A stretch of 64,000 bases of DNA from Larix kaempferi (taxonomy: Eukaryota; Streptophyta; Pinopsida; Pinales; Pinaceae), in assembly GCA_027924585.1 (NCBI GenBank), contig BSBM01000904.1, positions 17,505,501 through 17,569,500 on the forward strand, given 5' to 3'. Positions 47,563 through 58,639 of the stretch are shown here, in pieces; positions within the stretch are counted from its first letter, which is position 1; every line of letters starts with the position of its first letter. The notes under the pieces are model-generated. The model ran no database searches and had not been told where the DNA came from. It saw nothing but the letters and a program-made list of their open reading frames with translations. Made by a program: the position numbers and the translations under genes.

Positions 47563-48329
47563 GAAAAATCGACCTTCAACCTGTAAACGACAGACTGCAT
47601 CGAGATTGGTAAAGGATACAATATAATAAAATTGCTGGTAGTTGCCAAATTGATAACCATCGCTCCTCTCTGCATTACTCTCATGTCATTTGCTTTCCAC
47701 GATATTAAAAACAATGCTGTTTACTGGAATGGTTCATATAAAACAAGATAAACAAGGAAATAACACTTTGGAATACAATATGTCTCTATTGTTATCGAAC
47801 CTTTGTTTATTACGCGCATGACAATAAAGATATGTACAGACTTCTCACCGTATATTTTATTCGGACCGACAATGGAATTGATTTTTCTTTTCTTTTTTGC
47901 AACTGTGAGTATATCCAGTATACACGTATCGTGGGGAAAAGGGAAGCACTGGCGACGTCTTTTCCGTGTGTTATGAAAACGAAATAGGAGATACTTTAAT
48001 GACGTTGCAATTGCTGCAGCTTCTACCTCAGCTTTACACCAAACGGAAACAACAGTTCAGATTTATTTCCCCGATTTTGTTTCCAGGATTTCACATTACA
48101 AATTAATTCATTAATTCTCTGAACTGGTCAACGTAAATAGCACCCAAAATGTATTACTATCAATGCCTAACAGATTCAGTATGGTGATAGAAGTTGCAGG
48201 TAAATTAAAAACATTGCAATGAAACATCAAACACAGTAACTCTGTATTTTCAACAAAGCTCCAGAGAATATTAAAACAAACGTGCTGGAAAACATTTCAC
48301 CAATACCCGGCTTTACTGATTGCATTTTA

Positions 48330-48665
48330 CTATTACTGGGAGCTCCTGCCAATTAGGGTTTTAAGCCTGGGCATTCAAGCAATGTCAAACATTCACTGGA
48401 ATAGTAAAGACGGAGACATTTCATACAACAGATGGTTGATTGTACAACACTGGAATTTTACTGGGAGTTCCTGACAATTAGGGTTTTATTGTATTTTACT
48501 GTTGATAAGGTTTAACAACACTGGAATTACTGGGAGCTCCTGCTAATTAGGGTTTTACGCCTGGGCATTCAAGCCATCAGCTCTTACGCCTGGGCATTCA
48601 AGCCATCAGCTCAAACATTCTGTGTAATAGCTAAGACGGAAACATTTCATACAACAGATGGTTGT
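48330..48665. repeat. Repeats with CTGGGAGCTCCTGC(C/T)AATTAGGG downstream of ELO3
   Basis: Three copies of ACTGGGAG(C/T)TCCTG.(C/T/A)AATTAGGGTTTTA, three of GCCTGGGCATTCAAGC, and two of GACGGA.ACATTTCATACAA. They form an irregular expanded block that the corresponding ELO2 region lacks. Confidence 0.8.
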
Positions 48666-48902
48666 TGAATTTTGGTAAACAGAAGTTATAATAAGAAAAC
48701 ATATATCACAGTTATATATTTCAATAATTTGTACATGGGTCGGGGATGGCCATGTGACAGTTGTTACTATACGAGGCAAAAGACTATACATTTTCAAAAG
48801 CAGTGTAAATCTGAGACACATAGCCCAGTTTCGCAAAAGTAGTTCTACCCTAATTAATCCTGCAGTTTTAGTTGCAGAAAAGATCATCATCTGATTGTAT
48901 AT

Positions 48903-49790
48903 TCAGAGTTGTTTGGTGTTCTTGTGTTGGCTATCCAGAGATTTGGTGCTGTTGCAGCGTCGTCGATGTCTTTTGAGATAGAACTTGAGGAAGAGCAAGA
49001 GGAGCGTAGCGTTGGAGACGGCATCGAAAAGCCACGCACCCATTCCTTTGCAGCCTTCCCTCGTGGTAAAATGTAGCGCAACGAGAGCAACGTAGGCGAG
49101 CAACGTGAAGGCGAAGTGCACTATCTGGCAGCTGGCGGGGAGAAGAGAGGACCAGCAACCCCAACCGATGCTGCGGCAGAGAAAATATGAATAAATCACA
49201 ATGTAGAGGAGCGTGGTGGTGAGGATAGCCACGATCTGCAGCGACTGCGAGAATTCCAGCCAGGCGTAGCACACGCAAACAACCACGATGCGGTGGAATA
49301 CATGGAGAAAGGTGAGGGGTTTCTTACGGAGGATCCATATGACTGTGTCGAAGAATTGGTGGTACTTTGTGAGATAGAAGACGTAGGACCAAAAGAAAAC
49401 TCTGCCGGAGGGGCGCGTTCCCTGGGGGAAACACATCACCCATTCCACGGGACTCTTAAATTGCCTAGTCCAAATCCATCTCGTCTCTCTGATCTCCACC
49501 GCAGTCGCTTCCCAACAGCCCAAGAAGATGGCCACCGAAGCCACGACCACGCAAAGGTTATGAATGGCGGGGATGGGGCCCAGAGGCAACGGCTTCTTCC
49601 TGGGTGTGAGAACAACCTTGAGAAGCAAAATGAACAACAGATATGAAAAAATGGCCACAAGGGGGAAGAGCCATGTGGAACCCCAAGCGTGATGGTCCCA
49701 TCTGAAATGCGTGACCATGGGCTGCTCTGCTAACAAGTATCTCACTCTGTCCCTTATATCCCCACTCCATATCCAAGCCGATTCCGTCAT
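48903..49790 (-). CDS. ELO3: ELO/GNS1-SUR4 family fatty-acid elongase-like protein
   Basis: 295 residues, intronless, same architecture as ELO1 and ELO2. Start ATG 49790 (MTESAWIW) is the shared Met; an in-frame ATG at 49862 would add 24 unconserved residues. Boxes: K142-YHQFF-D148-T149, H163-VF-H166-R167 and TTLLY196IVIYSYF. The tail (STKSLDSQHKNTKQL) is basic and differs from both other copies; only one Lys sits at the -3 position. Expected in the ER membrane. The broken copy at 41,410-42,080 is its nearest relative by tail sequence. No frame damage is seen, so selection has probably kept it. Confidence 0.88.
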   Translation of the reverse strand: MTESAWIWSGDIRDRVRYLLAEQPMVTHFRWDHHAWGSTWLFPLVAIFSYLLFILLLKVVLTPRKKPLPLGPIPAIHNLCVVVASVAIFLGCWEATAVEIRETRWIWTRQFKSPVEWVMCFPQGTRPSGRVFFWSYVFYLTKYHQFFDTVIWILRKKPLTFLHVFHRIVVVCVCYAWLEFSQSLQIVAILTTTLLYIVIYSYFLCRSIGWGCWSSLLPASCQIVHFAFTLLAYVALVALHFTTREGCKGMGAWLFDAVSNATLLLLFLKFYLKRHRRRCNSTKSLDSQHKNTKQL

Positions 49791-50242
49791 TTGGAAACAA
49801 TCTTGCAACCCCAAACACGGAATAACCCGAGATCGATTCCGACAAACTACAATGCCGACCAAATGGAAATACTAATGCAGTCCAGAAAATCAATTTTCCC
49901 CCAGCGTGAGGAGAAATCAATTTGGATGGATTGGAGGCATTAAAATCTAATCTGTGATTCTATTTTATGCTATGCTATGCTATTGCAATGCGAGTAACGA
50001 CAACAAAAAAAGCGACACCAAATTATTGGATACTGTGCTCATTCGTTCGCTCAAGCTCTGTGTAAACAAAGCTAAGCAACACTGGAGGGTTCAGCGGATT
50101 TGGGAACGGCCTCTAAACTCTGATTATTCACTGAATCTTTGTTAATGGCTTTTTCAGGTTTCGGCTTCAGCGGATTTGGGAACGGCCTCTAAACTATGAT
50201 TATTCACTGAATGCTTTGTTAATAGCTTTTTCAGGTTTCCGC
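49791..50242 (-). promoter_or_regulatory. ELO3 upstream region, similar to that of ELO2, with a 76-bp tandem duplication
   Basis: Shares ordered blocks with 39,752-40,160. The distal part has a tandem duplication, copies at 50,091-50,166 and 50,167-50,242 (TCAGCGGATTTGGGAACGGC ... GGTTT), that ELO2 lacks. A TATA-like CATAAAATAG lies on the minus strand near 49,965. It is not tested. Confidence 0.5.
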
Positions 50243-51747
50243 GTGTCCAATATTTTCAGTGGGAATGGGAAAGGGCTCAAGGTTCAAAACTACATGGCGA
50301 TTTCCTGTGTGGGTTATTAAATGAAAGCGCCTGCCCTCCAGTGAGGGTTTGACGACCGAAGGCATTATGATTAAGAGGGCTAGGGTCAAAAAGTTTTGGA
50401 GAGAATGTTTCCAGTGCACAACGACGTTTTGGCTACCTACAAAGAAACCTAACCAAGTTGCAAAGAGTGGAATAAAGTACAGCCTCCTTGTCGTTATTAA
50501 TTTATTTTTTGAAAATATAATATTGTAAAGGAAAACCAAATATGACTATCAAGCTGATTTTTCTATGCGTAACTCGTGACATATTCCAAATAAATATCCA
50601 AGGATTCTTATAAAATATCTACCAGTATTTTTTTAAAATTTCACAAAATACAAAATTTAAGAGGTTAGAGTCTTTGAAGTTTAGTACGTCATTTTATAAA
50701 AACTTCAAAACCTATAAACTATGGATGGTAAACCTTTAACAAATGATTATTTGCTTAAAGGAAAATGATTATGAAATTTTAGCCAAAGGAAAATGATTTT
50801 GAATAATGAACCTCGCACAAGGGTGTGTTTTTGCTAAGACATTGCCAATGCAACTCAAAATAATGAAAAACCATGCTCTTTGCAACAAGGATGGTTGAAG
50901 AGATAATGATTGATTTATGATTGATAACAATGGAGATTGATAACAAAGGAAATTTAGACATAAGCTAGCTCTAAGATGATTTAGACTTTTTTCTTGTTTG
51001 TACGAATCTTCTTAACTTGCGGGAGTGGCATGTGCTCTAAGAAACACAACTAGGGAGCATCTAAGCCGTCAAAATCACCTGAGGATCGCACCCAACTTGG
51101 GCCACACCAACCCTTAGCATGGCTGGATTTTTTGGATGTCTCCTTCCATTACTGCTAAGTTTTCATGAACCCCAGGCTACCTCCCAAACATAACCCCTCA
51201 AATACCAACCACACTAGTGAGACTTGACAAGATGACTTAGACTTCACCTAAAAGATTTTTTCAAATGACAAAGCATAGATGAAGAATTTAGCAGTGCAAA
51301 TCTAAAGGGAAAGTGTTTCTTTGAAAACTACACTTGCAATTTTCTTCCACTATGATGCATTTCAACCCCTCAAAGTTAAGACTATTGATCCCTAGGCTTA
51401 AATTTAGATAAGCGTCTGAATGTTTTGGGTTATGTACATCTAAACTCGATAAATGAACACATGACCATGGTTTATGTTAATGATTTTTTTCTTGCCTATG
51501 TGTTTAGGACCAAAATAACCATGTCATAGGTATTCGTGACCTTGTCAACAATCCCCTAAAACAACCTCTCGATAGGTAGATTGGTGAGAAACATCCTCTC
51601 ACTATAGAGCAAAGTCAACAGTTAACTTTACTCCATTCTTATTGGATGCCAATCTAGATAAAAATGCCTTTAATAAAGATATATTCTTACGCTAATGTTG
51701 TTTTTCACCTTGTTTTGATGATATATACTTATATTTTGGATTCTTTT
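50243..51747. other. Spacer upstream of ELO3
   Basis: The first 200 bp still resemble ELO2 upstream DNA. The rest is AT-rich, with a more mixed stretch at 51,000-51,250. No gene or domain recognised. Confidence 0.55.
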
Positions 51748-51782
51748 GAAGACCTCTGTCCTATCCATTAGACGATGGACGC
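51748..51782 (-). pseudogene. trnR-UCU: Plastid trnR-UCU 5' half
   Basis: 35 bases on the minus strand starting GCGTCCATCGTCTAATGGAT match the acceptor, D-arm and anticodon-proximal part of plastid tRNA-Arg(UCU). Similarity stops in the anticodon loop, after GGTCTTC. It is a truncated copy with no 3' half, so not functional. Confidence 0.75.
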
Positions 51783-52112
51783 TCTTTTTCTCTTATATTT
51801 TTTTTCTTTTTATTTTCACTCTCTCTCTTTGGCATACATTATCCCGCCCGATCCACCTTTTTATTCACAATGAGGTTAGGATAGGAAAATAATGGAATCT
51901 ATTTCATATTTCTTCATTATCCTAGAAATTCCCACATTCATCGGGCAACTCATGAATAGCACCCGCTTTTACATGTTAACATAAAGGTGGGTGAGCCTTC
52001 TAGTTTTGAGGAGGCATCTTAGAGCTCTATCAAACCTATTTATTATGGCCATGGCATACCTGTAGGGGCATTTGAAGCTACCTGTGGGGTACACTACGGA
52101 CTGACGTGGGCC

Positions 52113-52286
52113 AATCTATTCAATGTCGGGATCCGACCTGCTATTAATGTGGGTATTTCCGTATCTAGAGTAGGATCCGCGGCTCAGATAAAAACTATGA
52201 AAAAGGTAACTGGAAAATTGAAATTAGAGTTAGCTCAATTTGCATAGTTGGAAGCCTTCACACAATTTGCTTCCAATCTTGATAAA
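52113..52286 (+). pseudogene. atpA: Plastid atpA fragment, late part of the gene
   Basis: Encodes [20 protein letters not shown] followed by GSAAQIK..., a conserved stretch of the plastid ATP synthase alpha subunit in its C-terminal half. An in-frame TAG at 52,245-52,247 replaces a Glu codon. It runs straight into the next atpA piece, which in the real gene lies far upstream. The sequence resembles the plastid and not the mitochondrial alpha subunit (ELAQFA.LEAF...ASNLDKAT). Confidence 0.85.
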
Positions 52287-52461
52287 GCTACTAAAGATCA
52301 ACAATATAATAACGAAGTAAGAGTTGTTAATCTTGGCACCGTACTTCAAGAAGGAGATGGCATTGCTCGTATGTATGGTCTTGATGAAGTAATGGTAGGG
52401 GAATTATTGGAATTTGGAGATGGTACAATAGGAATTTCCCTAAATTTGAATTGTGAAAGCC
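52287..52461 (+). pseudogene. atpA: Plastid atpA fragment, early part of the gene
   Basis: Encodes [20 protein letters not shown] and on to [13 protein letters not shown], the N-terminal beta-barrel region of the plastid alpha subunit. It follows the later part of the same gene, so the order is reversed. It ends in the psbB piece, with about 9 bp of overlap. Confidence 0.85.
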
Positions 52462-52527
52462 GATGTGCCTTTTAGGAGGGCAGAATCAACGTATAGTGTT
52501 GAACGAGTAGGTGTAACTGTTGAGTTC
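52453..52527 (+). pseudogene. psbB: Plastid psbB (CP47) fragment
   Basis: 25 codons reading [20 protein letters not shown] then VTVEF match a lumenal-loop stretch of the photosystem II CP47 protein. Similarity ends at 52,527; the following codons do not continue CP47. It is too short to function. Confidence 0.75.
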
Positions 52528-54640
52528 AAAGTTTCTCAACCTCTTATTATCATTGGGCTCTTTATTCACTATATACTATATGCCGGGTTTGGGGTGTATT
52601 CTTTACATAAGGTAAGAAAATATTTGCTGGACTTTATGACCCCTAACTTATAGCCATCGACTTTTATAAAGATCCAATTTCTAAAAACACTCAAATTTCA
52701 CCAATGATTCATGTCTTTTATTATTTTCTAAGCACAATATGCAGAGTAAAAAAAGGTTGGAACACAAGCCATAAACTCCTCGTGGTTTTGCTAAAAATGT
52801 ATAGGTCTCTTTGGTTTGTGAATGATACCATGTGCAATAATTTATCAAAACCATATGAATGAATGATTAACAATTACTTTTCAAAATATCCCGATCCATA
52901 TTCTTAAGTTTACTTCTTAGTTAAATATGTCTCTATTTTTTACTCTATTTCTACAAACATCACATAATAGAATTACCACAATTGAATGAACAATTTTTTA
53001 GGTTCGATGTAATTTTTCAAACAACATTTTCTAGGGCCATAACATCATTCAAGGCACAATATCATTCAAAAACATGATAAAAGTTTAGCTTACAATATTT
53101 AATCTTCTTCTGAATTAGAGTTGATTGATTAATTCTTGATAAATATACTCATAAGCATATGGTTTAAGCCATTGTTGAGGTGGTACGAGTTTTAATAGAC
53201 ATCTTAGTTTTGTATCCATGTCCTCTATCATTTGATACTCTTCCAAGCTGACATAATGTTGGGAAAGTAAAATTTGAAATCCTCACCCAAATTGGGACAA
53301 AGGACAATCACAAAAGGTTCATGATTGTAGTTAGAGTGTGAAGATTGAAGAAATAATCGATCATTGCCCCAAACAATTCATATCAACATTTTTCTTCTAT
53401 CCTCTAAGTCTTCACTAAGTCTTCAAGTATTAAAATGAAACATTCACTTTTGGGAAAATAAGAAAGGTGTGAAACTAAACATACCCATCCCTTGCATATC
53501 CATAGTTGTTTTGCTTCTTTGGAAGGAAAAAAAACCATAAAACCACTATATTTAATATTTTAGAATTAGAAACACTCTAAGCTTATTTATGGAATGCCAA
53601 AGCCTAGTTTAATTGGAGACAAGCATGACCATAGTGCAAAAGACTTGACAACAAAGCAAATCTAGGAGTATAACTTGACTCATAAGTAGAACAAACAACA
53701 TATGTGAAAAACACCCGAGAGGAATTTGAAAAGATAAGAGGCGTTGCTTGTCTACCTCTCTTGAGAATGTTCGCATAAAAACAAGAAACTATCTTAATTT
53801 GTTCCATTATGGTTGATATGAAGTCATCCATATTCAAAAGGAGATACTGTAAGTCCATTAATGATATTTAAAACTACCAATTACAACCTTACGGGAAAGG
53901 GTGTTGTTTATACCAAGCAAAATCTTTAACACATTATATTTTTTTGGTCCATTGATTATTGTGAACTAAGATCCTTATTTCTAACATTCCCCTTGGTTAG
54001 TGTCACTTTGGAATTGTAATGACATTATTATTATACATTGAATATATTATACATAATAATGATATATAAGTTTAAATACATTTATTATTATTTAAATTTA
54101 AATTTTTATTAGTCCAGTAGAATCTTTAATTAGACTATTTTTATCTCACACCGTGTTGTAGAACTTTCTTCCTACGGATAAAAAGAAGTCCTCTTGGGAT
54201 CAATTAGGTCCTTAGACACCTACCCAAGATAGAAAAAAAACAAATGGTGATCTACTCTCTTAAATCAAGAACTTACATGAACTTTTAACATGGAAGGAAA
54301 GGGATAGAGATAGGTCTTACCTCCAACTTGTAGGATGTCTTAGCTCCAGCTCGAAGCTTGATCTTCAAGGCTCGAACCTGTTAAACAAGACAAAGGACCA
54401 AAAAATTCCAAGCAAATAGAGCTAAATGGCTTATGTGGGGCTGGTATTAAGCTAGATCTAACCTACAAGATATCATGCATCAATATAACAAGAAACAAGA
54501 CATGGGATAATGGGCCAAGTTATCATTAAGAAAGCCAAAGAAGCTGATTACAATGTTATAACTTGATTTCTAAGATGAGAGCATCTCCTTCCAAGCTCTC
54601 CAACATCACCCTTACAAGAATCATGGGATCATAATGGCCT
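52528..54640. other. AT-rich spacer
   Basis: No gene or domain recognised. 52,528-52,660 could be another organelle scrap, but I cannot identify it. Confidence 0.55.
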
Positions 54641-54649
54641 CCTTTCTGA

Positions 54650-56180
54650 GTGTTTCCCAATTATAGGTTCATTTGTTTGGTGCTTCCGAGATCACCCCCC
54701 ATAGCTCATGGATTCAAAAGAATGTGTCTTCTAAATATTTTCTGATCATAAATCATGCCATTTGTTGGTCTGTGGGGTGGGGGACCCAAATTTTAAGCAG
54801 CTTGTCCTCAGATTGGTGGTTTTAAACATTGGTTTTTTGCGTCAAATATTTACTTACATCTGGGTCATCAATCAGAGTGGGAGCAATATGTGCACAATTT
54901 AATTCAGGCTGGTATTATTTTGTCTCATGAGGAGGATAAACTAATTTGGTATTACAACACTTCGAATGGCATGGTCACTGCTCGCCTTGCCTATTCTTTC
55001 TTGATGGATACGGTTTCTGACAGTATTCAGAATTGGGGGTCGAAGAAGATCTAAACTGTTAAATGTCCCCTGAAAATCAAGTGTTTTTTCTGGTTAGTGC
55101 TACAAAACAAGTTCCTTACTTGGTAGAATCTTATCAAGCGTGGTCTCACTAGTCCCGGTTGTTGCATGTTATGTTTCTCTGGTTTGGAAGAGGTTGATCA
55201 CTTATTTGTGAATTGTAGTTATTTTCAAACCCTTTGGAAGGAGCTGGAATGGTCATGTAATCTCCATTTTATTTGGGCTCGATCCACCTTTGAGAGTAAT
55301 TTAAAGCTTTGGTTTGATAGCTATCCAGTGGATCCAACACTTATTTGCTATGCGGTGTGGGAAGTTTGGAAAGCCAGCAACATGATTATTTTTCAGAATC
55401 ATAAAAATTCTGTTCATTTGCTCTGTTCGCGGATCATAGGTCATGTTTTAGCTAAAAGTGCCTCTTGTCCTCCGAAGAATGGTACGGTAAAACCTTTCTC
55501 TGAGTTGGATCATCCCTTTCCTCTGCGGTATTTTGACGGGGCAGCTCAATATGGACTATGTGGAGCTGGGATGATCCTAAAACTCGCTCCTGATCATACT
55601 TTTCATATCTATCTGAAAGCTATAAGCGACACTAATACTAAAGCAGAGCTCATTGCTCTATGGGGTTTATTATGGTTTGCTAGACACAAGGGAATCCAGA
55701 CCATTGATATTTTTGGAGAGTCCCTTTGTGTAATCAATGGGGCTTGCGATAGAGATACTTTACGCACTGTGGTGCTGGATGGTTGATTGAAGTGTATATC
55801 CATGCTCATTTCAATTTTCTCCTCCATCACTTTCAATCACATCTCTAGCTCGCACAATGTGGAATACGATACTCTCTCTAAGAGATGGTACTATCTCCTT
55901 GTAGGAATTCAGAGATGGAACTCTGACCAGTTTGGACACTCTCCATTTTTGTTGAATGTCATTTTTAGTCATGAGCAAACAATGGCTTTATTTTGGTCTT
56001 ATGATAAGAACATTTGATATCTTTAGTAGGGATGCTACACTTTTTGTAGTTTTGTTTGAGCATTATTACCTTTTGGTTATCACCTAAGGAGCTTGCATCT
56101 CGCTCTCCTTGACATTTTGTATAGTTTGATACAACTTTTTCATTTAATAAAAGTTGTTTTTTTTCGGTGTGAAAAAAATT
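54650..56180 (+). mobile_element. LINE-5: 5'-truncated LINE, plus strand
   Basis: Only the 3' end of a plant L1-type LINE is present: the end of the RT region (SSWIQKNVSSKYFLIINHAI), zf-RVT, RNase H and a 3' tail ending in short A-runs near 56,175. 5' truncation is usual for LINEs. Its left edge is approximate and no target duplication was found. Confidence 0.8.
55030..56017 (+). pseudogene. LINE-5 zf-RVT and RNase H domains
   Basis: zf-RVT: KCPLKIKCFFWLVLQNKFLT, then CCMLCFSGLEEVDHLFVNC (55,160-55,220). RNase H: RYFDGAAQYGLCGAG keeps the first catalytic Asp (about 55,525). KAELIALWGLL keeps the Glu. The third box reads FGESL instead of GDS, an Asp-to-Glu change. The frame 55,166-55,786 is open for 206 residues, then a TGA after LDG interrupts it. 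The terminal Asp region is eroded. Confidence 0.8.
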
Positions 56181-58001
56181 AAAAATTTCGAACACATGGG
56201 AAGTCCAACTTGTTGGGAAATTCATGCACAATTTTTGAGTGCAAATTAATACATAATTTCTCAATGCAAGATACAACCTCTAAGCCAAAAGAAATTGAAA
56301 TCACTCATCGTAAAGAACTAATGCAACACAGAGTCCAAAACCCTCGAAGCAAACTCAACTTTCCACTTTACCCACAAAGGCATGATTTCTAAGCATCCAC
56401 AAGGGCACATTTCTCATTACAATGATGCAACCACATAAATGTTTCCCACTCATCTTTAGGCCTAAACCAATCACCTAGTCTCCAAATTTTACTCCTATAC
56501 AATCACATTGTGCCCTATCATGAGAAGATTATGCTCTTAGCGAGCTGACAAAGCTTCCATCAAACAACATTGGATCAATAATGGCTTGATACTGCTAATA
56601 ACTCATTCCATCAATTTATGTGGTAACTCCATTTGCATGGATCTCCACCAGGAATCCACATGATTCATAGATCCATATTTCTTAACAACAACCAAATGAT
56701 GCAGGGGCAAGCCCTACTCTTAGTTCCATGGCTCACCATATTCCAATGTTTGTAGTCTAGAATGATACATAGTAAATTAATATTGGAAGAAAATAGTCAC
56801 GGTGGTGAGTTAAGAAAAAAATCACAATGCATCATCATATATTAATTCTAATGTGTAAAAGTCCATTTGAGGTGTTGGATGCTAATTTATCTCTTGATTT
56901 TATAAGTTCTAATGGGTTTTGAAAATCCTGTGGTATACCCACCACACAAGGTGTAAAATTCACTGTTGATCTCACCAACCATCTCGCCTACAATTTCACC
57001 TACAAAACACATGCTCCTCAAACAATTAACTAGTGTAACCTCCCACCTGTAAAATGCTCTCTTTATAATTTCCCTCCTAAATGAGTTTGAGATTGAATTA
57101 TACATTGATGGTTGGAAAAAATAATAATTATATTAAGCAATGTGAAAAAGCTCATTCAAGATATAATATGCTTCATGTTATAAACAAGCTAGATCCAAAA
57201 TGTGGTGATAAAGTTTGACCTAGTCTACCCTATTTAATAAAATATAATATCTAATAATTTCCATACTATAAATAGAAGATAAAAATACATGAATGTAATT
57301 AATGTCTTCCATCTTCCATCTCTTCTTCCCTTAGTTCCTCTACCAATTCCTCCCAATTTAATTGGATAATGTTCTCACTGTCCTTCGGGTTTTGGGGAAG
57401 TGTTATATGATTGGAATGTATCCTTGGGTTTGTTACCATATAATTGTTGATTGGTTGCAACTTGTAAACTGGCCAATGAAAATAAATCCAAATAGCAATA
57501 TTCCACTAGTGAGTACACAGAAAATAGACTATATATACCAAACCTATTCTGAAATTTGTATTGAAATTTTATTTATTTTCAAAGGATATTCAATTACATG
57601 TCTCTTGTAACCCAGATCCATGCATTCAATATAAAGAACATGTTGAAAACAAATTCCAAGGAACATAAAAACAATATTTATTGTGTTTTTCTTTCATTTT
57701 GTGCCCTTGAACCTCTGATAAGGATTTCCATGTTAAATCTTTGTGTATTGTGTGTGTGAGTGCCATTGTTATTTCTTGTGTTTTAGATTATGCTGGTATT
57801 TCTTTTCTTACGCAGGTTTACCAAACTCTTCAATATTGACTAATTAGTAATCTAATTCAAATTAGTACATGCTCAAGTGAATCTATATTAGGAAAAATTG
57901 TATAAAACATTATGTTCTGAACATGAGAGGATCCAATCAGTGATCATTAATGTTGATGCATATTTCCTCTAATGCCCACACTTTAATTGCATCACCATTC
58001 C
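56181..58001. other. AT-rich spacer
   Basis: No recognised gene. Open frames at 56,887-57,105 (-) and 57,362-57,610 (+) match nothing I know. Confidence 0.5.
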
Positions 58002-58600
58002 TCAAACATAGGAGTTGACTAAAATAAATTTTATTTGGAAAATGAAATATAGGCCCCATTTATTGTTTTCGATATATATCCAATGTATGTATTCATACAT
58101 ACGATAAAGAGTTAGAAATTTATGAACTTGTAGCCAATACATTTTCCCCTTATGGAAAACAACATCTCTTGGAGGTATAGGATCACCATTAGGAACACAT
58201 CTCAGACTCCACACCCAATGAATGTTACTATATACAATATAGTTTGATTAGAATCTATCGCTCTAGACTTCCTTTTGTTTACCTATCTTTTACCTATGAA
58301 TGATAAGGGCTCCACTCCTCATATAAGTAAGTTTTGGTCACCTTACAATTAGTTGTTGGACTTACTTATTTGTTCCCTATTAACGATATTTCAAAGGGGA
58401 GGGAGGCACCCACACATAAAGCAGATTATGAAAGTAAATGATGTGCTTTATGAAAGCGTTGTGCTTCATGAAGACCTTGTTGACATACTTGACAAAGACC
58501 CAATGATATTTCTTTCAAGTAGCATCTTTTAAGAGTGTAAAGGAACCACAATATCTAGGCGTGAGACACCCTACATATGTACTAGCCTTCATGAATGATT
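58002..58600 (-). pseudogene. Unidentified coding remnant, copy 1
   Basis: Minus-strand peptides CVPNGDPIPPRDVVFHKGKM and YEYIHWIYIEN (58,002-58,214), and farther upstream TYVGCLTPRYCGSFTLLKD and KYHWVFVKYVNK (about 58,450-58,580). The same order of related peptides occurs in copy 2 (59,768-60,110), which argues that a real protein was ancestral to both. I do not recognise the family. Frames are broken between the blocks. Confidence 0.4.
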
Positions 58601-58639
58601 TTTTAATGTAATATTCCTTTCTACATATGCTTTCAGTAG

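Larger units (their letters stand above)
42411..48119. other. AT-rich spacer between the ELO pseudogene and ELO3
   Basis: 5.7 kb without a supported gene. The open frames are short and unrelated to known domains. It contains several local duplications listed separately, and an AT-rich block up to 47,565. From about 47,680 it resembles the DNA downstream of ELO2. Confidence 0.6.

Noticed and set aside
51960-52112. A peptide VGEPSSFEEAS upstream of the atpA scrap, reminiscent of the start of copia RT
   Set aside because: Too short, followed by a stop, and no neighbouring copia domain is visible.
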